Source: GCA-2708415 sp964351905
Lineage (GTDB): Bacteria > Pseudomonadota > Alphaproteobacteria > Micavibrionales > Micavibrionaceae
NCBI GenBank assembly: GCA_964351905.1
Contig: CAYGPG010000003.1
Location: 1-64,000, forward strand
DNA: 64,000 nt
Direction: 5' to 3'
Positions 32,321-40,547 of this stretch are shown piece after piece; positions within the stretch are counted from its first letter, which is position 1; every line of letters starts with the position of its first letter. Under the pieces are notes generated by a model that was not told the DNA's origin, ran no database searches, and was given only the letters and a program-made list of their open reading frames with translations. The position numbers and the translations under genes were made by a program.

Positions 32321-33445
32321 TTAAGGGGTTGCTGGTGCAAAAGGTTTAAAGCCTTCTTTCGCTTTTGGCGAATAAGTGACCGCGATGCTTGGCACAAAAT
32401 ATTGCGCCGCTTCTAAATATAATTCGGCTCTTTTTTGCGCCCAAAAACTTAGATCATTTTCGGAGATTACTGCCTCGACCAAGCTCACGTAGCGGCTTAT
32501 TACTCGTGTTCCTTCATATTCAGGTCTGTCGTAACTTGGTATAAGTCTGCCCCACTCAAAATTAGATCTGTTTTGAAGTCCACTTTCTTGACGTGCTTCT
32601 CGTATTAAATCACTTAATTCTTTCCTTGAAGCTATTATTTCTTCGCGTGTAGGAGGAGAGACTTCATTTATTTCTGCATATAATTGTAAAACCACATCAT
32701 GTTCATAATCAAATTTGTCATATAGAAGATGTAATCTAGAAATAGCCCTAAAATATAAAGTGTACCTTTCTATATTTTCCTGATCAATATTCTCAGCTAA
32801 TAGTGGAAGATATCTTAATCCCTCTAAATCAGATCTAAGTTCGTCATTCACTTGAAATTCTTCAAACTCTTCATCAGTCGTAGCAAAAATTTGATAAACA
32901 AATTCACCTAAATTAGGTAATAAAGGGTTGCAATGTTGCTGTTCATGTAAAACAGTCCTATTAAATGCTAAGCGGTTTATGTCTGGTATGTCTGCAATAT
33001 ACTCACGGCGTGCACCTACATATGATGATAAATTATCTTTTGCATCATAATTTTCAAAAGGCTTTATGCTAAAATGACAACCTCTGAGCCCGTTACTCGT
33101 GTGCCCTTTACTTAAAAACATGTTCTGATAAATATTAAAAGCTATTAAAGGTAACGTGAAACTCTCTGATACGGAAAAAATATGATCTGCAAAGCTTCTG
33201 TCTTGTGGTAATGGCAAGACTATGTGCGGTGTATCTAAGCTAATTTCTTGAGCTATAGCTGGCTCATAGCCGCCATCGATTAAAAAATCTTCTATATCTG
33301 GATAAATTAAGCTACCAAGTCCAAAATGAATACTTTGTTGAATAGCTAAAGCTGTAGCAAATCGCTTTAAGCTAAACGGCCATAAATAATATTTCCACGC
33401 CAATCCCACCGCGGTTTTGAAATGTGTGCTTACTTTTTTAGTCAT
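32321..33445 (-). CDS. Unknown membrane-linked protein with an HExxH motif
   Basis: A 374-residue protein I cannot place in a family. The N-terminus has a basic start and a hydrophobic/aromatic stretch (about 13-48, including YYLWPFSL) that could be a membrane hairpin or anchor. HEQQH lies at 167-171 and NDELRSDLEG follows at 200-209, giving HExxH plus a downstream ExxxD (E202-D206), the zinc-ligand layout of gluzincin metallopeptidases. The rest is helical and charged. It stands alone between cckA and recA, convergent with cckA and flanked by repeat-rich intergenic DNA. A membrane-associated peptidase is a hypothesis only. Confidence 0.55.
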   Translation of the reverse strand: MTKKVSTHFKTAVGLAWKYYLWPFSLKRFATALAIQQSIHFGLGSLIYPDIEDFLIDGGYEPAIAQEISLDTPHIVLPLPQDRSFADHIFSVSESFTLPLIAFNIYQNMFLSKGHTSNGLRGCHFSIKPFENYDAKDNLSSYVGARREYIADIPDINRLAFNRTVLHEQQHCNPLLPNLGEFVYQIFATTDEEFEEFQVNDELRSDLEGLRYLPLLAENIDQENIERYTLYFRAISRLHLLYDKFDYEHDVVLQLYAEINEVSPPTREEIIASRKELSDLIREARQESGLQNRSNFEWGRLIPSYDRPEYEGTRVISRYVSLVEAVISENDLSFWAQKRAELYLEAAQYFVPSIAVTYSPKAKEGFKPFAPATP

Positions 33446-33752
33446 ATTTTGTTAAAGCAATAATTTAATATTATGTCAATAATATTTCTAAGTGCTGTGA
33501 CTGCCAGGGCTTTCAATAGGAAAATATTCCTTTTAACTTGATGTATTTTCTGTTACCTAAAAGTTATGAGCAAGATACGGACAGAAGAAAAGGCAAAAAG
33601 CGTAAGAACACGTTCCTGCAAACAAGATATATTAATTTTATCAAAAGGAACAAACTAATTAAAAAGATCAATAAAAACAAAGGGAAAGCAAATCATAAAC
33701 AAAAATCAGAGCAACAAACTAATAGAACAAAAAGGAGTTATACAAATATATC

Positions 33753-33767
33753 GTTCTTTTTTTGTTC
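33753..33767 (+). promoter_or_regulatory. LexA operator (SOS box) of recA
   Basis: GTTC (33753-33756), seven T, GTTC (33764-33767) is an exact match to the alphaproteobacterial LexA direct-repeat operator GTTC-N7-GTTC. It lies about 130 bases before the recA start codon. Confidence 0.85.
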
Positions 33768-33784
33768 TTTTTACTTTACAGGGG

Positions 33785-33799
33785 GAACAAATAGTGTAC
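33785..33799 (+). promoter_or_regulatory. Second, imperfect SOS-box-like site
   Basis: GAAC (33785-33788), AAATAGT, GTAC (33796-33799) differs by one base from GAAC-N7-GAAC, the complement form of the same operator. It lies 18 bases after the perfect site, so LexA could bind both. Confidence 0.45.
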
Positions 33800-33895
33800 A
33801 GTGGTTTCATAATCATTTGTGAGTAAGCACTTTATAAACACAAAACCCCGTTGAAGAACATTCAACCCTATGTCAAAAAGGAAGGAACCTTAAAT

Positions 33896-35032
33896 ATGTC
33901 TGTGACCCCGATGAAAAGAGAAAATGATATGCATAAAAATGCCGATGAGAAAAACAAAGCTTTAGATGCCGCGCTACAACAAATCGAACGCGCTTTTGGC
34001 AAAGGCTCTGTCATGAGGCTCAATGGTGATCATAACCCGATGGAAGTTGAATCAATTTCTACAGGCTCGCTAGGTCTTGATATTGGCTTGGGCATTGGCG
34101 GCGTCCCGCGTGGTCGTATCGTCGAAATTTACGGCCCTGAAAGTTCTGGTAAAACAACCTTGGCCTTACACATTATTGCCGAAGCGCAAAAAAATGGCGG
34201 CAGCTGTGCCATTGTTGATGCGGAGCATGCGTTAGATCCAGGCTACGCCCGTAAATTGGGCTGTAACGTAGACGAGCTTTTAATCTCTCAACCTGACGCG
34301 GGGGAACAAGCCTTGGAAATCACAGACACGCTCGTGCGCTCTGGTGCACTGGATGTTGTGGTTGTTGATTCCGTGGCGGCACTTGTGCCACGCGCTGAAT
34401 TGGAAGGCGAAATGGGCGATCATCATGTCGGCCTTCAAGCCCGTTTAATGTCACAAGCCCTTCGTAAATTAACAGGCTCTATTTCACGCTCCCGCACAAC
34501 AGTCATCTTCATTAACCAAATTCGTATGAAAATTGGTGTGATGTTTGGCTCACCTGAAACAACAACAGGCGGAAATGCCTTAAAATTCTATTCTTCTGTG
34601 CGTTTGGATATTCGCCGTATTGGTCAAATTAAAGAACGTGATGAAGTTGTGGGTAACCAAACCCGTGTCAAAGTTGTGAAAAACAAAATGGCGCCTCCTT
34701 TCCGTCAAATTGAATTTGATATCATGTATGGCAAGGGGATTTCGAAAACAGGTGAAATTATTGATCTTGGCGTAGCCGGTGGCTTTGTTGAAAAAGCAGG
34801 CTCATGGTTCTCCGCCGAAGGGGAGCGTATCGGCCAAGGCCGTGAAAACGCCAAGCAATATTTGCTCGACCATCCAGACATGATGGAAACGCTTGAACGT
34901 AAGATTAAAGAAAAAGCCGGTATCATTTCCGAAGCCATGCTCGTCGGACCCGAAGATGAAGGTGCGCCTAATTTAGAAGTCTTCGACAACGCCGATGAGC
35001 CTGAAGAAAAGCCAAAAGCTAAAAAGAAGTAA
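33896..35032 (+). CDS. recA: Recombinase RecA
   Basis: RecA carries out homologous strand exchange and triggers LexA cleavage. The product (378 residues from the chosen ATG) has the RecA start ALDAALQQIERAFGKGSVMR, Walker A GPESSGKTT, VVVVDSVAALVPRAELEGEM (Walker B and L1 region), FINQIRMKIGVMFGSPETTT (L2 region) and an acidic/Lys C-terminal tail. The open frame runs up to a TTG at 33851, but GGAAGGAA stands a few bases before the ATG at 33896, which gives normal family length. Two LexA operators lie upstream. Confidence 0.97.
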   Translation: MSVTPMKRENDMHKNADEKNKALDAALQQIERAFGKGSVMRLNGDHNPMEVESISTGSLGLDIGLGIGGVPRGRIVEIYGPESSGKTTLALHIIAEAQKNGGSCAIVDAEHALDPGYARKLGCNVDELLISQPDAGEQALEITDTLVRSGALDVVVVDSVAALVPRAELEGEMGDHHVGLQARLMSQALRKLTGSISRSRTTVIFINQIRMKIGVMFGSPETTTGGNALKFYSSVRLDIRRIGQIKERDEVVGNQTRVKVVKNKMAPPFRQIEFDIMYGKGISKTGEIIDLGVAGGFVEKAGSWFSAEGERIGQGRENAKQYLLDHPDMMETLERKIKEKAGIISEAMLVGPEDEGAPNLEVFDNADEPEEKPKAKKK

Positions 35033-35040
35033 GCTGACTT

Positions 35041-35427
35041 ATGTTTGCTCATGTTTCTCTAGGCATAACCAATATTGAAAAGTCCTTAGGCTTCTATGAC
35101 ACTGTCATGGAAGCCTTAGGCTATTCGCGCTTATTTGGTGACGTAAAAGAAAAATTTATGGCTTATGGTCCAGAAGATAGTTTTTTTATTATATGCGAAC
35201 CTTTGAATGAGACCAAAAAGGTAGTTGCCTGTAACGGAACACATATATGTTTGAAAGCACCTTCTAAGGAAGCTGTTGATCAATTTCATAAGTTAAGCAT
35301 AAAAAATGGAGGGCAGGATGATGGCCCTCCAGGAATTCGTGAAGAATACGCAACAGATTATTATGCAGCTTTTGTTCTTGATCCTGACGGTCATAAAATT
35401 GAAGTTTTGGCTCGTGTCACTACTTAA
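35041..35427 (+). CDS. VOC-family (glyoxalase/dioxygenase-like) protein
   Basis: A 128-residue protein with the paired beta-alpha-beta layout of the vicinal oxygen chelate fold: FAHVSLGITNIEKSLGFYDT at the start, a central LNETKKVVACNGTHICLKAP and a C-terminal FVLDPDGHKIEVLARV. Probable metal ligands are His4, His60 and a C-terminal Glu, as in this family. Substrate unknown; members include lactoylglutathione lyase-like and resistance proteins. It starts 8 bases after recA and may be read through from it, which would make it SOS-linked. Confidence 0.8.
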   Translation: MFAHVSLGITNIEKSLGFYDTVMEALGYSRLFGDVKEKFMAYGPEDSFFIICEPLNETKKVVACNGTHICLKAPSKEAVDQFHKLSIKNGGQDDGPPGIREEYATDYYAAFVLDPDGHKIEVLARVTT

Positions 35428-35512
35428 TTTTTTTGTGCCCATCTGTAGTTTTTTATAACAATACTTTAGATATTTCCATTAAATAATCACTTAAGTGTAT
35501 GTAAAATAATTC

Positions 35513-35530
35513 ATGTTTCACGTGAAACAT
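35513..35530. other. parS centromere-like site (ParB-binding palindrome)
   Basis: ATGTTTCACGTGAAACAT is a perfect 18-base palindrome containing the 16-base chromosomal parS consensus TGTTTCACGTGAAACA (35514-35529) without mismatch. It lies between the VOC gene and smpB. Such sites load ParB for chromosome segregation and usually cluster near the replication origin. Translated, it gives the MFHVKH string typical of parS falling in an open frame. parA and parB are not in the window. Confidence 0.92.
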
Positions 35531-35550
35531 AAGGTGAACAAAAGTGTATT

Positions 35551-36048
35551 TTACCCGCGGTCCCTAAGAATTCTTTGTTTATCACGGTTCCAATCACGCT
35601 GTTTTTTGGTTTCGCGTTTATCGTGCATTTTCTTACCCTTGGCGAGCGCAATTTCTAATTTTGCCAAGCCCTTTTTATCAAAATATAGCTTCGTCGGCAC
35701 AATAGTATAACCTTCACGGCTAATAGCACCCATCAGTTTATCAATTTCGCGTTTCTTCAAAAGCAATTTACGTGGACGGCGGGGATCATGTTGCATCAAC
35801 TGACTGGCTTGTTGATATTCAGGAATGTGGCAATTGAGCAAAGTTAGTTCGCCATCCTTTTCACCAACGTGAGATTCGGCGATCATACATTGACCGTGCC
35901 GTAGTGATTTGACTTCAGTTCCAACGAGAACCAAGCCTGCTTCAAATTTATCTTCAAGCGCGTAGTCAAAATTGGCGCGCCTATTATCGGCAACGACTTT
36001 ATCGGTGGAAATAAGGCCACCTTTTTTCTTTTTCTTAGTGTCGGCCAT
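35551..36048 (-). CDS. smpB: tmRNA-binding protein SmpB
   Basis: SmpB delivers tmRNA to stalled ribosomes. The 165-residue product has VVADNRRANFDYALEDKFEA, AGLVLVGTEVKSLRHGQCMI, DPRRPRKLLLKKREIDKLMG, TIVPTKLYFDKKGLAKLEIA and the basic C-terminal DKRETKKQRDWNRDKQRIL, all family landmarks. A Lys-rich extension at the N-terminus (ADTKKKKKGG) adds about 15 residues. It starts 12 bases after dapA on the same strand. No tmRNA gene is visible here. Confidence 0.95.
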   Translation of the reverse strand: MADTKKKKKGGLISTDKVVADNRRANFDYALEDKFEAGLVLVGTEVKSLRHGQCMIAESHVGEKDGELTLLNCHIPEYQQASQLMQHDPRRPRKLLLKKREIDKLMGAISREGYTIVPTKLYFDKKGLAKLEIALAKGKKMHDKRETKKQRDWNRDKQRILRDRG

Positions 36049-36060
36049 GATGAATAGTAA

Positions 36061-36969
36061 TTATTGCGCCGCTTGTAATTTTGCAACTTTATGTTCTAGC
36101 AAATCAGCATAATCCATGGCTTGATCAACCAATTGGCGGCAACTTTTAGATGCTGGCAATAAAGGAAGGCGAACGAAATCACTGCATAACCCAAGTTTGC
36201 TTGCGGCATATTTTACAGGCGCAGGCGAACTTTCAACAAACATGGCTTGATGTAGTGGACCAAGAGCATCGCGATGAGCACTCATTTCTGTAATGTTTCC
36301 CTCATGCCATGCCTTCACCATTGCGGCGCATCGGTTTGGAGAGACATTTGCTGAAACAGAAATACATCCATGACCGCCTTGAGCGAGGTAGGCTGTTGTA
36401 CTGGCGTCCTCACCTGTTAGCAAAGCAAAGTTTTCATCAACCATACGGCGTAATTCTAAGGGGCGCGCGAGATCCGCAGTTGCATCTTTAATGCCTGCAA
36501 TATTGGGCAATTCAGCAAGGCGTGCAACTGTTTCATTACTCATATCAGCGACGCTACGTCCGGGCACGTTGTAAAGAATGATAGGGATATCAACGGCATC
36601 ATTGATGGCTTTGTAATGTGCATAAAGACCATCCTGCGTTGGCTTATTATAATAGGGCACGACGACCAGAGCAGCATCTGCGCCATCTTCTTTTGCCTCT
36701 GCCGTAAACTCTAAAGCTTCTGCGGTGTTGTTCGATCCTGTTCCTGCAATGACGGTAACGCGACCAGCAACAACATCAACACAACGTTTTACAACTTGTT
36801 TATGTTCCTCATGCGTCAGGGTTGGGGATTCACCAGTGGTTCCCACAGGAACAACACCATCAATCCCTTGATCAATTTGCCATTCCACAAAATTATCAAA
36901 TGCTTTCCAATCAATATCTCCATCTTGAGTGAAGGGAGTAATAAGAGCCGTTATCGCGCCTTTAAACAT
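36061..36969 (-). CDS. dapA: 4-hydroxy-tetrahydrodipicolinate synthase
   Basis: DapA condenses pyruvate with aspartate semialdehyde, the first step of lysine and diaminopimelate synthesis. The 302-residue product carries TALITPFTQDGDIDWKAFDN, VPVGTTGESPTLTHEE, IILYNVPGRSVADMS with the catalytic Tyr, and the Schiff-base Lys in NIAGIKDATADLAR. It precedes smpB on the same strand, a common neighbourhood in alphaproteobacteria. A perfect 7-bp hairpin (36990-37007) lies in the leader. Confidence 0.96.
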   Translation of the reverse strand: MFKGAITALITPFTQDGDIDWKAFDNFVEWQIDQGIDGVVPVGTTGESPTLTHEEHKQVVKRCVDVVAGRVTVIAGTGSNNTAEALEFTAEAKEDGADAALVVVPYYNKPTQDGLYAHYKAINDAVDIPIILYNVPGRSVADMSNETVARLAELPNIAGIKDATADLARPLELRRMVDENFALLTGEDASTTAYLAQGGHGCISVSANVSPNRCAAMVKAWHEGNITEMSAHRDALGPLHQAMFVESSPAPVKYAASKLGLCSDFVRLPLLPASKSCRQLVDQAMDYADLLEHKVAKLQAAQ

Positions 36970-36989
36970 TGTCGTTACTTTCTAATATA

Positions 36990-37007
36990 ATTGGGTGTAA
37001 ACCCAAT
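36990..37007. promoter_or_regulatory. Inverted repeat in the dapA/slt divergent region
   Basis: ATTGGGT-GTAA-ACCCAAT is a perfect 7-bp inverted repeat with a 4-base centre, 21-38 bases upstream of dapA. It could be an operator or a leader hairpin. Confidence 0.35.
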
Positions 37008-37049
37008 ATGTTCTTTTCAAATATGCCCACACCCTATAGATTTTAAGGG

Positions 37050-37063
37050 TTTCTTGCAAGAAA
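37050..37063. promoter_or_regulatory. Palindrome before the lytic transglycosylase gene
   Basis: TTTCTTGCAAGAAA is a perfect 14-base palindrome ending 12 bases before the start codon of the transglycosylase. An operator role is possible but unproven. Confidence 0.3.
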
Positions 37064-37075
37064 AAGGCGATAACT

Positions 37076-39031
37076 GTGATGTGGCAATGCGTATTGAAGT
37101 TTAAAGTTGTTTGGCTTTTTACTTTCATATTGATTTTGAGTACGCAGAATGTTTCTGCCCAAAGCGTTGTTAATGCGTTAAAAAATGCTGAGCAAGGAGA
37201 TTGGGGCGGATTGTCCCAGTTGAGGCGATCAAGCGGAGATCCTACCGCCCGAAAGACATTACAATGGTTTGCGTACACACGTGGAGCAAGAGATGTTTCA
37301 TTTTCCGAAGTTACAAACTTCATTCAAAATAACCCTGATTGGCCTGCACAAAGCAGTTTAAAAAGACGTGCAGAAGAACTTGTAAGTGCAGGAGTTTCAG
37401 ATTCTCAGTTCCTAAATTTTGCCAACAATAACGAAATTGCAGCAGCAAATGCGATGGATCGTTACTTGCAAATTATGCTCAAAAATTCGCAAGTTTCAAA
37501 GGCGAAGAAAACCATACAATCATGGTGGCCTGATGCACGTTTGACACGCGAAGAGCAGAGAAATATTTATACCAAATATGGCAGATATTTAACCCAAGAC
37601 AACCATGCAAAGCGTCTTAATATTTTGTTGCATAAAGGGCAATATGATAATGCCGGCGCGATAGCAGAAGTGTTAGGTGGTGGTTATATTCATTTATACC
37701 ACGCACGCAAAGCGTTGAAACAGCAAAGCAAGAATGTAAATCAACTGGTCGGTAATGTTCCATCAGCTTTACGCCGTGATGAGGGCTTGCTCTTTGACCG
37801 ATTACAATGGCGACGTAAAAATGGATTGAATAGTGGGGCGATTGAAATATTAAATCAATCGCCAAGCGCTACTGAAATGTACGCACCCAAATCTTGGTGG
37901 GGAGAACGTCACATCATTGTGAGGCGATTGATCGAAAGCAGAGAATATGAACAAGCTTACCGCCTTGTTTCTGCCCATAAACAAAAAGAGGGTTTCCCGC
38001 AGGCGCAAGCGGAATGGGTTTCAGGCTGGCTAGCGCTTCGTTTTGTGAATGAGCCCTACAAAGCCTTTGAGCATTTTGAAACGCTATATAATGTGACGGA
38101 TACCCCTTTGAGTAAGTCACGTGGATCTTACTGGTCAGGCCGCGCGAGTGAAGCTTTAAAAAACCAAGAGATTGCACAAAAATGGTATGCCGTTGCCGCG
38201 CAATATAAAGAAACATTTTATGGGCAACTGGCTGCTGAAAAATTAGGCCAGAATTATTTTTTACCGCCGCGTATTACGCCCTCGGTTTCATTAGCAGCAA
38301 AGACAAGCTTTTCTAAAAATGAAATTGTTGAAGCCATTCGGTGGTTAAATACGGCAGGTTTAAAACGCGACACAGATTTATTTTTATTGCGTTTAGGTAA
38401 GAACTCCCGTGACCAATCAGAATATGTGCAGGCCATTCAATTGGCTAATCAATTAGGACGTCAAAATATCGCGATTAAAATTGCGCAAGATTTACAAAAA
38501 GAAAAAGGATTTTCTTTCTATGGTTATTTATACCCCGTATTGAAAAAAGAACTTTCAAAAATTAAAGATGTAGAATGGGCGTTGATTAACGCGATTATTC
38601 GCCAAGAAAGCCGTTTTGATGAGCAAGCAAAAAGTCACGCAGGTGCACGCGGTCTTATGCAACTTATGCCCGCAACAGCCAAAGAAACGGCTAGGAACAA
38701 TGGCGTTGCCCATCAACTTTCTTGGCTGACATCACGTCCTGATCACAACATCTTTTTAGGATCGCGTTATTTAAGGCAAATGGTGGATCGTTATGATGGT
38801 CATTACGCGCTTGCGGCTGCGGCTTATAATGCGGGGCCAGGGCGCGTAGATCGTTGGCTTAAAGAATTTGGAGATCCTCGACGGGGGCAAATTGATTATC
38901 TGGATTGGATTGAGCTTATTCCAATTTATGAAACACGTAACTACGCGCAACGCGTATTAGAGGCGGTGAATGTGTATAGACAACAGCTAAAATCTGTAAA
39001 TCGTCAGGCGGGCGTTATTCACACGAAATAA
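37076..39031 (+). CDS. Soluble lytic murein transglycosylase (Slt70 type)
   Basis: Cleaves peptidoglycan in the periplasm, releasing anhydromuropeptides. The 651-residue product has a signal peptide (about 10-26, ending NVSAQ) and a long helical superhelix of TPR-like repeats (about 30-480). The catalytic SLT domain (about 495-630) has the active-site Glu in NAIIRQESRFDEQAKSHAGA, then RGLMQLMPATAKETA and ALAAAAYNAGPGRVDRWL. Start is GTG at 37076 or ATG at 37079. It is divergent from dapA. A hairpin at 39045-39070 may terminate it. Confidence 0.92.
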   Translation: MMWQCVLKFKVVWLFTFILILSTQNVSAQSVVNALKNAEQGDWGGLSQLRRSSGDPTARKTLQWFAYTRGARDVSFSEVTNFIQNNPDWPAQSSLKRRAEELVSAGVSDSQFLNFANNNEIAAANAMDRYLQIMLKNSQVSKAKKTIQSWWPDARLTREEQRNIYTKYGRYLTQDNHAKRLNILLHKGQYDNAGAIAEVLGGGYIHLYHARKALKQQSKNVNQLVGNVPSALRRDEGLLFDRLQWRRKNGLNSGAIEILNQSPSATEMYAPKSWWGERHIIVRRLIESREYEQAYRLVSAHKQKEGFPQAQAEWVSGWLALRFVNEPYKAFEHFETLYNVTDTPLSKSRGSYWSGRASEALKNQEIAQKWYAVAAQYKETFYGQLAAEKLGQNYFLPPRITPSVSLAAKTSFSKNEIVEAIRWLNTAGLKRDTDLFLLRLGKNSRDQSEYVQAIQLANQLGRQNIAIKIAQDLQKEKGFSFYGYLYPVLKKELSKIKDVEWALINAIIRQESRFDEQAKSHAGARGLMQLMPATAKETARNNGVAHQLSWLTSRPDHNIFLGSRYLRQMVDRYDGHYALAAAAYNAGPGRVDRWLKEFGDPRRGQIDYLDWIELIPIYETRNYAQRVLEAVNVYRQQLKSVNRQAGVIHTK

Positions 39032-39044
39032 TTTAAACCACAGG

Positions 39045-39075
39045 TTGTAAAATTAACCAATATTTTACAATTTTA
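39045..39075 (+). terminator. AT-rich hairpin after the transglycosylase gene
   Basis: TTGTAAAAT (39045-39053) and ATTTTACAA (39062-39070) form a perfect 9-bp stem followed by TTTTAAATT. It is plausible as a weak terminator, or as an operator for the LuxR-type gene 88 bases further on. Confidence 0.45.
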
Positions 39076-39157
39076 AATTAATATCATTTGTTACGTTTAG
39101 GGCAAATATCTTTATTTTTATAAAGAAAAAACGTTGTGATTGGGGAGTCACGGACGC

Positions 39158-39370
39158 ATGAATTGTTGTATTTATTGCGAAATGAAAATCACGCCGAAAG
39201 AGCTGATTTTGTTAAAAGAACTTATGCGCGGTCAGCAAGACAAGCAAATTGCTAGCACGCATGAAATTCCATTGCATATTGTAAAATATCGTCTGCGCAA
39301 GTTGTATGACAAGCTTGGGGTTATGAATAGAACACAAGCTGCTTTAATCGCGTTTAAAATCAATCTATAG
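39158..39370 (+). CDS. Stand-alone LuxR-type helix-turn-helix protein
   Basis: A 70-residue protein that is almost only a GerE/LuxR DNA-binding domain: KITPKELILLKELMRGQQDK, QIASTHEIPLHIVKYRLRKL, then YDKLGVMNRTQAALIAF. There is no receiver or ligand-binding domain. The short Cys-containing head (NCCIYCEM) has three cysteines that might sense metal or redox state. The ATG at 39158 is preferred over an upstream TTG because GGGGAG stands before it. It ends 7 bases before the nucleotidyltransferase gene, so the two may be co-transcribed. Target genes unknown. Confidence 0.7.
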   Translation: MNCCIYCEMKITPKELILLKELMRGQQDKQIASTHEIPLHIVKYRLRKLYDKLGVMNRTQAALIAFKINL

Positions 39371-39377
39371 TTTTTCA

Positions 39378-40547
39378 ATGAGTTTAGAAATTGCCAAACA
39401 AATCAACGTACCTAAATGGGTTGATCAAGAACCTGTAAAAGAGCTTATGAATGTTCTGGGCGTGTCGGATAAACATGCCCTTTTTGTAGGAGGATCCGTG
39501 CGCAATCAACTCCTCAATAAGCCTGTTGAGGATATTGATATTGCTACAGTTTTTAAGCCTAATGAGATTTTAGATAAATTAAAAGCGAACAACATTAAGG
39601 CGATACCAACAGGTATCGATCATGGAACGGTGACGGCCGTTATCGAAGGGCAATCATTTGAAATTACGACATTGCGGCATGATATTGAAACGGATGGGCG
39701 GCACGCCGATGTGGCGTTTACTGATGATTGGGTTCAGGACGCGCAGCGCCGTGATTTTACGATGAACACGTTGCTTATGGATATGGATGGAAATATCTAT
39801 GACCCTTTGGGCAGTGGGATAGAAGATTTAGAGGCGCGGCAGGTTAAGTTTGTAGGACAGGCGCGGCAACGTATTGAAGAAGATTATTTGAGGATTTTAA
39901 GGTTCTTTCGTTTTCATGCTTTTTATGGGCAAGGGGAGATGGATAGCGACGCGTTGCAAGCATGTGCAGATGCAGCATCTACAATTTTGACGCTATCAAG
40001 AGAGCGTATTACTTCAGAATTTTTAAAAATTCTAAGTGTCGATGAAGCGCCGCAGATACTAAGAACTATGTTTGATCATAATATCTTAAAAGATATTGCG
40101 GATAAGAATTATCAACCTGATTGTTTGAAAAGATTATGTGCTTTGCAGGTGAGTGAAGCCGCCATCAATGTTATGAGTAGGCTTTATGTTTTGAACGGGA
40201 ATCAGCCGAAATTTCATGATGACATTTTAAGGTTAACGCACAAGCAAAAGAATTTTCTTGTGAAGCTTGTTATGGCGACAAGGTCGGAATTGTTCAGTGA
40301 TGAAAAATCTTTGAAGAAAGCAATTTTTTATCATGGTAATGATTTGATGTTGCAGGGGTATTTAATTTATCTCGCGCAAGAAAATTTGGCAAGCGATCAA
40401 GCCTTATTGGAAATTTTAAAAAATTGGCAAGCACCAGAGTGCCCAATCACGGGCGACGCCCTTATCGCCGAAGGCTACGTCACTGGCCCCGATTTAGGGC
40501 AGGAGTTCGAACGTCGCAGGGAAGAGTGGCTGGACAGTGTTATTTAG
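39378..40547 (+). CDS. CCA tRNA nucleotidyltransferase / poly(A) polymerase family protein
   Basis: Adds or repairs the 3' CCA of tRNA. The 389-residue product carries the class II nucleotidyltransferase head: ALFVGGSVRNQLLNKPVEDI followed by DIATVF (catalytic DxD), TGIDHGTVTAVIEGQSFEIT, RHDIETDGRHADVAF and RRDFTMNTLLMDMDGNIYDP. RNA-binding helices follow, with EEDYLRILRFFRFHAFYG. It overlaps the convergent small gene by 4 bases. CCA-adding versus poly(A) activity cannot be told from sequence; the CCA role is the usual one in alphaproteobacteria. Confidence 0.9.
   Translation: MSLEIAKQINVPKWVDQEPVKELMNVLGVSDKHALFVGGSVRNQLLNKPVEDIDIATVFKPNEILDKLKANNIKAIPTGIDHGTVTAVIEGQSFEITTLRHDIETDGRHADVAFTDDWVQDAQRRDFTMNTLLMDMDGNIYDPLGSGIEDLEARQVKFVGQARQRIEEDYLRILRFFRFHAFYGQGEMDSDALQACADAASTILTLSRERITSEFLKILSVDEAPQILRTMFDHNILKDIADKNYQPDCLKRLCALQVSEAAINVMSRLYVLNGNQPKFHDDILRLTHKQKNFLVKLVMATRSELFSDEKSLKKAIFYHGNDLMLQGYLIYLAQENLASDQALLEILKNWQAPECPITGDALIAEGYVTGPDLGQEFERRREEWLDSVI

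Larger units (their letters stand above)
33446..33895. other. recA upstream region
   Basis: This 450-base, very AT-rich region carries two LexA-type operators close to recA. A 94-codon Lys/Asn-rich open frame on the plus strand (33538-33822) covers the operators and has the composition of random AT-rich DNA, so I do not call it a gene. Confidence 0.6.

Noticed and set aside
33538..33822. 94-codon Lys/Asn-rich open frame upstream of recA
   Set aside because: It covers both LexA operators, has no ribosome binding site, and its composition is what AT-rich DNA gives by chance.
35513..35710. 65-codon frame starting MFHVKHK
   Set aside because: The first six codons are the parS palindrome and the rest overlaps smpB antisense.
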